Shown in pieces: positions 1 to 5,411 of a stretch of DNA of 6,732 nucleotides (position 1 is the stretch's first letter; every line of letters begins with the position of its first letter). Source of the DNA: an uncultured Granulosicoccaceae bacterium (GTDB lineage: Bacteria > Pseudomonadota > Gammaproteobacteria > Granulosicoccales > Granulosicoccaceae); assembly GCA_937951695.1 (NCBI GenBank), contig CALFBL010000007.1, forward strand, positions 1 to 6,732, given 5' to 3'. The position numbers and the translations under genes were made by a program. Below the pieces are notes generated by a model. The model was not told the origin of the DNA and did no database searches. It saw only the letters and a program-made list of their open reading frames with translations.

Positions 1-68
1 GTGTCGACAATTATCCCGTCAAAACTAGAACACTCACCACGACTTAGAGCAACATGCATAGTCTGCAT
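1..68 (-). CDS. Possible start of a further operon gene, cut by the left edge
   Basis: After the Nudix stop there is a ribosome-site-like AAGGAA (69-74) and two in-frame ATG codons at 68 and 59. The frame stays open to the window edge and encodes about 22 residues, MQTMHVALSRGECSSFDGII then VD. From AAGGA the first ATG is very close (1 base), and the second is about 10 bases away; the second is the more plausible start. I do not recognise the sequence. It does not look like the start of YqiB or CpdA, which follow nudF in E. coli. An open frame this short can arise by chance, so the call rests mainly on the ribosome-site-like sequence, the tight spacing and the lack of a terminator after the Nudix gene. 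Confidence 0.35.
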   Translation of the reverse strand, partial: MQTMHVALSRGECSSFDGIIVD

Positions 69-76
69 TTCCTTTT

Positions 77-691
77 TCAGGTTCTTGGCAAAACTGAGGC
101 CATGAACGTAAGACGCATTTGCAAGATCCATTGCATTGCAATTACGCTGATGGCGTTTTTAATGACACCGGTATCCAGCATCTGTATCGCTTGATCCGCA
201 GGCACTACGTGAACCAGGATGTCTTCGTCTTCAGCGTCCAGACCGTGCACCCCACCGATGCCGGTTAAATCGGTTTCTGCATAATAGACAAACACTTGCT
301 CAGAGGTTGAGCTGGGACTGGAGTAATACTGTCGCACCAATCGCGGCGTGTTGAGGGTGAGCCCGGCCTCTTCTCGCGCTTCTCGCACGGCCACCTCCAA
401 CGGCTCCTCTCCCGGTTCCACCATGCCAGCGATCACTTCCATCAACCAGGGATTGTTTGGCTCATGGCGGGCACCCAAACGAAACTGTTCCACCAACGCC
501 ACCGCATCGGTGTTTTGATCATGCGCCAGCACCCCGATGACATTACCGCGGTTGAGCACCTCTCGATCCACCTCATTAGTCCAACCACCGTTAAATTTTG
601 TGTGCTTAAACCGTGCTCGTGATAGGGAATAAAACCCGTCATAGATCGGCTCTTCGCCCAGTAATTCCCACTGTTTCTTATGCTCACTCAT
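77..691 (-). CDS. nudF: Nudix hydrolase, ADP-ribose pyrophosphatase (NudF-like)
   Basis: It probably hydrolyses ADP-ribose to AMP and ribose 5-phosphate in the cytoplasm. The protein has 204 residues, close to the 209 of E. coli NudF. A perfect Nudix box (G-x5-E-x7-REUxEExGU) spans residues 89-111, from GMVEPGE to REAREEAGL; its glutamates bind the catalytic metal. Flanking it are VEQFRLGA (67-74), PWLMEVIAG (81-89) and YYSSPSSTSEQVFVYYAE (122-139). The last resembles the SPGxxxE segment that follows the box in ADP-ribose pyrophosphatases and sets substrate choice. The ATG overlaps the kdsB stop (ATGA) and has a strong AAAGGAG Shine-Dalgarno about 11 bases upstream, so it can recruit ribosomes itself. 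The gene is co-transcribed with lipopolysaccharide genes, whereas in E. coli nudF lies downstream of tolC. Another Nudix activity, for example on a nucleotide sugar, cannot be excluded, but the motifs fit ADP-ribose best. Confidence 0.9.
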   Translation of the reverse strand: MSEHKKQWELLGEEPIYDGFYSLSRARFKHTKFNGGWTNEVDREVLNRGNVIGVLAHDQNTDAVALVEQFRLGARHEPNNPWLMEVIAGMVEPGEEPLEVAVREAREEAGLTLNTPRLVRQYYSSPSSTSEQVFVYYAETDLTGIGGVHGLDAEDEDILVHVVPADQAIQMLDTGVIKNAISVIAMQWILQMRLTFMASVLPRT

Positions 692-1446
692 CGCGATGTC
701 AGCTCCTTTAAGATGATTTCCATTGAGGCTACGTCCTCGAACCGATCAACCCCATGGGCCACCGTCTCAGACACTTCCCCCATGTGCAGTTTAAACCCGG
801 CGTCCAGCACACGCAGCTGTTCCAGTTGCTCCAACGATTCCAGCCGCGATGGTTTTAGCTGCGTGTATTGCTGTAAAAATGCACGACGATAGGCGTAGAT
901 GCCAATATGGATACGAGCCTGAGCCGGTGGGGTAGAACTATCCACTTCACGCCAGTGCGGAATAGGCGCACGACTGAAATACAAGGCAAACCCCAGATGA
1001 TCGGTCACCACTTTAACCCGATCGGCATTGACCCAGTCCGCGTATCCAGGGCAAGGAAAACACAAGCTAGCCATGGCAGCGGTAGGATTCGCGTGTAAAT
1101 TCTTGGCGAGTAATTCGATGTGCGCGCTGGGGATGGCGGGCTCATCACCCTGAACCCCCACGATGCAGGTGTCCGCGGGCCACGCTTTCCGGTCGGCCAC
1201 CTCAGCGATGCGATCAGTCCCGCTGGGATGATCGGCCCGGGTCATAACCACGTCTACCCCTGCGTCCAAGCAGACCTGTTCGATGCGAGCGTCATCGGTA
1301 GCCACCACAACAGACGCTGCGGATGAAGCACGGGCCCGATCAACTACATGCAGCACCATCGGTTTACCGAGCAAGGGATACAACGGTTTACCCGGAAATC
1401 GAGTGGACCCATAACGGGTGGGGATCACCACATGAAATTCAGACAT
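688..1446 (-). CDS. kdsB: 3-deoxy-manno-octulosonate cytidylyltransferase (CMP-Kdo synthetase) KdsB
   Basis: KdsB activates Kdo with CTP to CMP-Kdo, the donor that WaaA uses to glycosylate lipid IVA; it is a soluble cytoplasmic enzyme. The protein has 252 residues (E. coli about 248). The nucleotide-binding start VVIPTRYGSTRFPGKPL is at 6-22, and VATDD at 48-52 and SGTDRI at 75-80 follow. VQGDEP at 98-103 carries an aspartate expected to bind magnesium. SRAPIPHWR (158-166), HIGIYAYR (180-187) and LEQLRVL (208-214) are also typical. The C-terminal metal-site motif reads HGVDRFED, where I expect GVDTPED. The frame stays open upstream to 1575 inside lpxK, but the ATG at 1446 is chosen because it starts directly at the conserved core and has AAGAG 7 bases upstream. 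The gene ends in an ATGA overlap with the Nudix gene. The APIP motif favours ordinary Kdo over the Shewanella-type 8-amino-Kdo enzyme. Confidence 0.96.
   Translation of the reverse strand: MSEFHVVIPTRYGSTRFPGKPLYPLLGKPMVLHVVDRARASSAASVVVATDDARIEQVCLDAGVDVVMTRADHPSGTDRIAEVADRKAWPADTCIVGVQGDEPAIPSAHIELLAKNLHANPTAAMASLCFPCPGYADWVNADRVKVVTDHLGFALYFSRAPIPHWREVDSSTPPAQARIHIGIYAYRRAFLQQYTQLKPSRLESLEQLEQLRVLDAGFKLHMGEVSETVAHGVDRFEDVASMEIILKELTSR
701..709 (-). promoter_or_regulatory. Strong ribosome binding site of the Nudix gene
   Basis: The minus strand reads AAAGGAGCT here, a near-consensus Shine-Dalgarno, with AGGAG about 11 bases before the ATG at 691. It sits within the last codons of kdsB. It shows that the Nudix gene can be initiated independently, although its start also overlaps the kdsB stop. 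Confidence 0.7.
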
Positions 1447-1453
1447 CGACTGG

Positions 1454-1458
1454 CTCTT
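1454..1458 (-). promoter_or_regulatory. Ribosome binding site of kdsB
   Basis: AAGAG on the minus strand lies 7 bases before the ATG at 1446, within the 37-base gap after lpxK. It supports this ATG over in-frame starts further upstream, which lie inside lpxK. I see no promoter or terminator in the gap. Confidence 0.5.
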
Positions 1459-1483
1459 ATTGATCTCGTTAGACGTGGTATCG

Positions 1484-2575
1484 CTAGTTCGTTGGCAAGG
1501 ATTGACGATAACGCACGTGCAATCGTTCCTCCAATTTGGCCAGCGCCCAAGAAAGCTTGCCATCCAGAATCGCATGGACTTGTACTTCGTACACGCAAGG
1601 CTTCATCGAATGCACCTGCTCTTGCAGCCGCGCTTGCAGCCGCTCCTGATCACGTAGAAGACCACTGACTTTTACCGCGTCTTTTGAGGTTACGACAATC
1701 GGGTGATCGTTATCACACTGCAGATCGCTCAACGACCAACGGTGATGATCGGGTTTGGGGTGTTCGATCACTTGCATACCCGCCAAACGCAATTGATGAA
1801 AAAAACGCGATGGGTCGCCAATGCCCGCTACAGCATTGACAGTTTTGCCAGACAAATCGACCAAGTTATCCAACTCCGGCCCCGACAAGGTCAGCAGGCG
1901 AGTTTGCATCAGATGAAAATAACCCACGTCCACGCCCAGCGGCAAGCGCAGCTCATCACGGCCAACGCTACCGCTGGTATGAACCGCGACCAGATCCACC
2001 GACTTTAATCGCGTCACCGGCTCTCGTAAGGGTCCTGCGGGCAACAACCAGCGGTTGGCAAACCCGTGCGCTTCATCAACCACGACAATCTCGGCGTTTC
2101 GGCCCATGCGGTAGTGTTGCAGGCCATCGTCACTGAACACGATGTCCACCCCGTCGCCGTCCTCTAGTAACGCTTGCACAGCGGCCGCACGATCTTTACA
2201 CACCCACACGGGCACCCCGGTTAATTTTGCCAACATCACAGGTTCGTCCCCAACTTGCTTTGGGTCCGACGTTGGGCTCACTCGTTGCGGCGTATCGATC
2301 TGCTCCCCTCCGTAACCTCTGGCCACGATGCCGGGGCGCCAGTGGCTGTCCTGAAATCGCTCTACCAAGGCAGCGGTCAGGGGTGACTTGCCGGTGCCAC
2401 CTACACTTATGTTACCGACCACTACCACCGGGACCGGGGCGTAAACAGTGCGGCGCAGTTTCAATCGATAGCTAAGCCATCGAAGCACCACAACATCGTT
2501 CATCAATAGAGAAAGTGGCCACAGCAAACATGCGATTAACCCCCGCGATTGCCAAGCCTGTTCAATCTTATTCAT
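1484..2575 (-). CDS. lpxK: Tetraacyldisaccharide 4'-kinase LpxK
   Basis: LpxK phosphorylates the 4' position of tetraacyldisaccharide 1-phosphate with ATP to give lipid IVA, the sixth step of the Raetz lipid A pathway, at the cytoplasmic face of the inner membrane. It has 363 residues, slightly longer than the usual 320-340. A hydrophobic N-terminal anchor lies at about 12-31. The P-loop GNISVGGTGKSP is at 54-65, followed by ARGYGG at 85-90, VGDEP at 108-112 and the family hallmark SDDGLQHYRM at 148-157. AGIGDPSRFF is at 250-259 and VTSKDAVK at 295-302. All are where the family has them, so the enzyme looks intact. The ATG overlaps the msbA stop (ATGA). No Shine-Dalgarno is present: the bases where it would lie form the 3' arm of an 8-bp hairpin ending 2 bases before the ATG. 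Translation therefore probably depends on ribosomes finishing msbA. The stop TAG is followed by a 37-base gap before kdsB. Confidence 0.96.
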   Translation of the reverse strand: MNKIEQAWQSRGLIACLLWPLSLLMNDVVVLRWLSYRLKLRRTVYAPVPVVVVGNISVGGTGKSPLTAALVERFQDSHWRPGIVARGYGGEQIDTPQRVSPTSDPKQVGDEPVMLAKLTGVPVWVCKDRAAAVQALLEDGDGVDIVFSDDGLQHYRMGRNAEIVVVDEAHGFANRWLLPAGPLREPVTRLKSVDLVAVHTSGSVGRDELRLPLGVDVGYFHLMQTRLLTLSGPELDNLVDLSGKTVNAVAGIGDPSRFFHQLRLAGMQVIEHPKPDHHRWSLSDLQCDNDHPIVVTSKDAVKVSGLLRDQERLQARLQEQVHSMKPCVYEVQVHAILDGKLSWALAKLEERLHVRYRQSLPTN

Positions 2576-4317
2576 GAAAATTGCAGTCGATGCAATTTAC
2601 TGTAATGTGAGTTCTTTTCCAGCAGCTCAGCGTGTTTACCCGATTCAATGATGCGTCCCTGCTTCATCACCACAATACGATCAGCGTTGACAATCGTCGA
2701 TAAACGATGTGCCACGACCAAGGTAGTACGTCCTTGCATTAGGGTATCCAAACCTACTTGCACCTTCCGCTCTGATTTGTTGTCCAGCGCCGACGTTGCT
2801 TCATCCAGAATCAAAATGGGTGCATCTTTTAACAACGCACGAGCGATGGCCACCCGTTGGCGCTGACCACCTGAGAGCATGATGCCATTCTCACCCACCA
2901 TCGTATCGTAACCATCGTCGAGCTTTTCGATAAATGCAGCGGCGAACGCCGCTTGACACGCCGCTTCGATGGTAGAGCGATCGACAGAGTCACGCGCACC
3001 GTAGGCTATGTTATTCAATATCGTGTCGTTAAACAGCATCACGTCCTGGCTGACGTAAGAGATCATGCTACGCAGTGACGCTAGGCTGTACTCTTGCACC
3101 GGCGTACCGTTGATCAGGATATCGCCTGAGTCGTGGTTGTACATGCGCGGCAGCAAACTGATCAACGAGGTCTTACCGCTGCCGGACTCCCCTACCAAGG
3201 CAATCGTTTCACCCGACAGGATATTCAAGGTGACATCGTTCAATACCGCAGGCTTATCCACCCGATACGACATCGACACATCGCGATACTGAATGCCGGC
3301 AATGGGGCTTTGCAGAACCTGGGTGCCGGTGTCAATTTCCGATTCCAAGTCGAGGGTTTCGAACAGACTTTCCCCGGCGGCAATGCCCTGTTGAATCTGA
3401 CTGTTTAATGACGTTAAGCGTTTCATCGGAGAAAATAGCATCATCATGGCGCCTATAAACGACATAAATTCACCCGGGCTTAGCCGCTCGTCGCCGAGCA
3501 TATCGCTGGAGGCGACAAACACAATAATCGCCAGAGCAATTGCCACCAGTAATTGCACGATAGGAACGTTTAACGCGCGAATGCGGGTCTCACGCATGTT
3601 GAACCGGCGATTGGATTCGTTCGCGGATTCGAAGCGTTCCAGCTCATCGTCTTGGCCACCAAAAATTTTCACCACGCGACTGCCATCAATGGCTTCTTGA
3701 ATGACGTGACTGACGTCCCCCATGGATTCCTGAATGTTACGGCTGGCTTTACGGAACTGTTTAGTCACCCGAGCCACGATCACGCCAATGATCGGTCCGA
3801 TAACCAGAAAGCACATGGATAACTGCCAGCTATGCCAGAACATCAACCCCAGTAACCCAATAGCGGCGAGCGTATCGCGCACCAGCACGGTGAGCGAAGA
3901 GCTGGCCGCGCTCGCCACTTTCTGGCTGTTGAAGGTAATGCGTGAGATGAGTTCGCCTGAACTGGCCGCATCGTAGAAGGCGGTGGGTAAGGTAAGGTAC
4001 TTCTGGAACACTTCAGCCCGCAATTGCTTGATCACCGCCCATCCAATCCAGGCCATAAAATAGGTGGATGCGTAACCGGCAGCACCTCGCACCAGGAACA
4101 ATAAAACAATAGCCACCGGGACCATCCAAATGGCCGAACTGGCAGTAGGATGCAGGCTGCCATCGAGCATCGGCTGCAGCAAGGCGGCAAAGGCGATATC
4201 GGTTAGCGCAAAACCGATCATGCCCAGAATAGCGTAGCTAAAACGCAGCCAGTGTGGCCGTACGTATTGCAACAGTCGTCGGTAAGTGTCACTCGCGGGT
4301 GACGTGGGGACCGCCAC
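2572..4317 (-). CDS. msbA: Lipid A export ABC transporter, ATP-binding/permease protein MsbA
   Basis: MsbA is a homodimeric inner-membrane ABC exporter that flips core lipid A from the cytoplasmic to the periplasmic leaflet using ATP. It has 581 residues, matching the usual length of about 580. The N-terminal half holds six membrane segments, roughly at 24-47, 61-82, 141-160, 165-185, 250-272 and 280-300. The C-terminal nucleotide-binding domain is complete: Walker A GESGSGKT 376-383, Q-loop Gln424 (YVSQD), signature LSGGQ 481-485, Walker B ILILDE 501-506, D-loop SALD 509-512 and H-loop His537. The start is a GTG at 4317, six bases after the exbD TAG; the next in-frame Met is residue 33, inside membrane segment 1. 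Its Shine-Dalgarno is weak (AGAAG), and the GTG lies in the 3' arm of a 7-bp hairpin whose loop holds the exbD stop. The gene ends in an ATGA overlap with lpxK, the usual msbA-lpxK pairing. A general ABC exporter is the alternative, but context makes MsbA very likely. Confidence 0.95.
   Translation of the reverse strand: MAVPTSPASDTYRRLLQYVRPHWLRFSYAILGMIGFALTDIAFAALLQPMLDGSLHPTASSAIWMVPVAIVLLFLVRGAAGYASTYFMAWIGWAVIKQLRAEVFQKYLTLPTAFYDAASSGELISRITFNSQKVASAASSSLTVLVRDTLAAIGLLGLMFWHSWQLSMCFLVIGPIIGVIVARVTKQFRKASRNIQESMGDVSHVIQEAIDGSRVVKIFGGQDDELERFESANESNRRFNMRETRIRALNVPIVQLLVAIALAIIVFVASSDMLGDERLSPGEFMSFIGAMMMLFSPMKRLTSLNSQIQQGIAAGESLFETLDLESEIDTGTQVLQSPIAGIQYRDVSMSYRVDKPAVLNDVTLNILSGETIALVGESGSGKTSLISLLPRMYNHDSGDILINGTPVQEYSLASLRSMISYVSQDVMLFNDTILNNIAYGARDSVDRSTIEAACQAAFAAAFIEKLDDGYDTMVGENGIMLSGGQRQRVAIARALLKDAPILILDEATSALDNKSERKVQVGLDTLMQGRTTLVVAHRLSTIVNADRIVVMKQGRIIESGKHAELLEKNSHYSKLHRLQFS
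2578..2598 (-). promoter_or_regulatory. Hairpin occupying the ribosome-binding position of lpxK
   Basis: In the mRNA, AAAUUGCA (2598-2591) and UGCAAUUU (2585-2578) form a perfect 8-bp stem with the 5-base loop UCGAC. It ends 2 bases before the lpxK AUG, exactly where a Shine-Dalgarno would be; none is present. It encodes the last msbA residues, and the msbA UGA overlaps the lpxK AUG. It lacks the GC-rich stem and long U-run of an intrinsic terminator. A coupling role is inferred. Confidence 0.55.
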
Positions 4318-4335
4318 AGTCTTCTAGGGACTGTG
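4315..4335 (-). promoter_or_regulatory. Hairpin covering the msbA GTG start, with exbD stop in its loop
   Basis: In the mRNA, CACAGUC (4335-4329) and GACUGUG (4321-4315) form a perfect 7-bp stem around the loop CCUAGAA. The msbA start GUG is the last three bases of the 3' arm. The exbD stop UAG lies in the loop, and the 5' arm is the last exbD codons. One further U-G pair can extend the base. msbA would start poorly unless a ribosome reaching the exbD stop opens the stem. The pairing is direct from sequence; the gating role is inferred. Confidence 0.6.
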
Positions 4336-4737
4336 AGACGTTGCTATCGACATGCGCGACAAACCCAACTGAGCCGCAGCGTCCATCGCAGTGACCACGG
4401 CCTGATGAGGAGTTTGTGCATCGGCGCGAATCGTTATTGGGATATCGCGTTGACCATCGGTTAAATCAAACAGCGCCTGGCGCAAGGTTTCGATATCGTC
4501 CCTGATGAGTTCAGTGTCATTGATGAAGAAACTGCCCGCGGCGTTGATAACCACTTCGTACTGTTCAGTGGGCACATCGACTGGATCATCCGATGCCTTG
4601 GGCAGCTGCAATGAGATCTCTGATTCTTTTTGAAAGGTGGTGGAGACCATAAAAAAAATTAGCAACAAAAACACCACGTCTATTAGCGGTGTCAGGTTGA
4701 GTTCCAGCTCTTCGGTTTGTTTACGACGAAACTTCAT
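4324..4737 (-). CDS. exbD: ExbD/TolR-family biopolymer transport protein
   Basis: This is the partner of the ExbB-type subunit: a single-span inner-membrane protein whose membrane segment lies in the ExbB pore and carries protons, with a C-terminal periplasmic domain. The 137 residues show a short basic cytoplasmic N-terminus (KFRRKQ), then LNLTPLIDVVFLLLIFFMV at about 13-31. Asp20 is the conserved proton-carrying acid of the family. A periplasmic domain follows at about 40-137, ending in AAAQLGLSRMSIAT, a typical ExbD/TolR end. The ATG at 4737 overlaps the exbB stop as ATGA, and a TAAGG Shine-Dalgarno sits 7 bases upstream in the loop of a 7-bp GC hairpin. The stop TAG lies in the loop of another hairpin that covers the msbA start. 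In Pseudomonas a similar exbB/exbD pair sits between comEC and lpxK. The physiological partner is not shown by the sequence. Confidence 0.94.
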   Translation of the reverse strand: MKFRRKQTEELELNLTPLIDVVFLLLIFFMVSTTFQKESEISLQLPKASDDPVDVPTEQYEVVINAAGSFFINDTELIRDDIETLRQALFDLTDGQRDIPITIRADAQTPHQAVVTAMDAAAQLGLSRMSIATSHSP

Positions 4738-5363
4738 GCCGCGGCCTTACTACCGCGGCTTTGCCGTTTTTGCAACACGTCCACGAGCTTCAGAGATTCT
4801 TTTTCCATACCCATCACCAAGCCATCCACTTTACCGCGGAAATAGCGATAAAAGATCAGCGATGGTATGGCCACCATAAGCCCACCTGCGGTTGTGATCA
4901 ACGCTTGCGAGATACCGCCCGCCAATTGCGCAGGGTTCCCCACTCCCACGGTGGTAATGGTGGTAAACACTTTAATCATGCCGATCACGGTGCCGAGTAA
5001 GCCGAGCAGCGGTGTAATCGCCGCGATCGTGCCCAAGGCATTGAGGTATCTTTCCAAGTCGTGCGCTACCTGACCACCGACCTCTTCGATCGATTCTTTC
5101 ATAGCGTCGCGATCTTTGTGCCGATTCAACAAGCCCGCGGCAATTACCCGTCCTAACGGCGAAGATTGCTGGTACTCACGCACTTTATCTTCGGTAAGCT
5201 GCTTGGTGCTGGCCAATCGCCACACGTCCGCCACCAAATTCGTCGGCAATACTCGATTTTCACGCAGCATATGCAAGCGCTCCGCGATGATCGCCAACGC
5301 AATAACCGAACACGCAATAATAGGCAGCATTAGCCAGCCGCCAGCAGTCACAATTTGCCACAC
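4734..5363 (-). CDS. exbB: ExbB/TolQ/MotA-family proton channel subunit
   Basis: This is the stator-like subunit of an inner-membrane proton-driven motor that works with ExbD. Numbering from the GTG start, a first membrane segment lies at about 10-28 (LMLPIIACSVIALAII). A cytoplasmic stretch follows, then two membrane segments: TPLLGLLGTVIGMI at about 117-130 and ALITTAGGLMVAIP at about 154-167. Both are hallmark family motifs. The C-terminal tail is charged and cytoplasmic. Start choice: the frame also opens at an ATG at 5408 (224 residues), 3 bases after the comEC stop, but that ATG has no Shine-Dalgarno and adds 15 hydrophilic residues not usual in the family. The GTG at 5363 gives 209 residues, begins at the family-typical WQIVTAGGWLMLPI, and has AAGGG 10 bases upstream. 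I prefer it but cannot exclude the ATG with re-initiation. The gene ends in an ATGA overlap with exbD. No TonB-like gene is visible, so the partner of this motor is unknown. Confidence 0.92.
   Translation of the reverse strand: MWQIVTAGGWLMLPIIACSVIALAIIAERLHMLRENRVLPTNLVADVWRLASTKQLTEDKVREYQQSSPLGRVIAAGLLNRHKDRDAMKESIEEVGGQVAHDLERYLNALGTIAAITPLLGLLGTVIGMIKVFTTITTVGVGNPAQLAGGISQALITTAGGLMVAIPSLIFYRYFRGKVDGLVMGMEKESLKLVDVLQKRQSRGSKAAA
4738..4759 (-). promoter_or_regulatory. Hairpin presenting the exbD Shine-Dalgarno, at exbB/exbD junction
   Basis: In the mRNA, GCCGCGG (4759-4753) and CCGCGGC (4744-4738) are perfectly complementary and enclose an 8-base loop, UAGUAAGG. The loop holds the exbD ribosome site UAAGG, and the exbD AUG follows the stem with no gap. 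All seven pairs are G-C. The hairpin lies inside the last codons of exbB, so a ribosome finishing exbB must open it. The inverted repeat is seen directly; a role in coupling exbB and exbD translation is inferred. Confidence 0.6.
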
Positions 5364-5373
5364 AGTACTTTTA

Positions 5374-5378
5374 CCCTT
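5374..5378 (-). promoter_or_regulatory. Ribosome binding site that favours the GTG start of exbB
   Basis: AAGGG on the minus strand lies 10 bases before the GTG at 5363, while the upstream ATG at 5408 has no purine-rich site before it. This spacing is slightly long. With the family-typical protein start that follows the GTG, it tips the choice to the shorter ExbB protein. Confidence 0.5.
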
Positions 5379-5411
5379 CAACGAGTGGTGCCGAATTGAA
5401 CACTTCATCGA

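Noticed and set aside
54..68. 5-bp inverted repeat ATGCA/TGCAT at the possible left-edge start
   Set aside because: The stem is short and AT-rich, and the gene itself is uncertain.
689..698. 10-base palindrome CATCGCGATG over the Nudix start codon
   Set aside because: As an RNA hairpin it gives only 3 pairs around a 4-base loop, so it is not comparable with the three stronger junction hairpins. It may be chance.
1348..1668. A 106-codon plus-strand open frame across the lpxK/kdsB junction
   Set aside because: It is antisense to two well-supported genes and has no family-like sequence or ribosome site I trust.
2578..2598. Intrinsic terminator between msbA and lpxK
   Set aside because: The stem is AT-rich at its base with only four U after it, and it lies within coding sequence directly before an overlapping gene.
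4315..4326. Stop-codon readthrough fusing ExbD to MsbA, since both share one frame across TAG
   Set aside because: The ExbD C-terminus is periplasmic and the MsbA N-terminus cytoplasmic, so a fusion would be topologically wrong. A GTG start is available, and shared frame occurs by chance one time in three.
5377..5400. 5-bp inverted repeat TTCAA/TTGAA near the exbB ribosome site
   Set aside because: The stem is weak, the loop is 14 bases, and it is within chance expectation.
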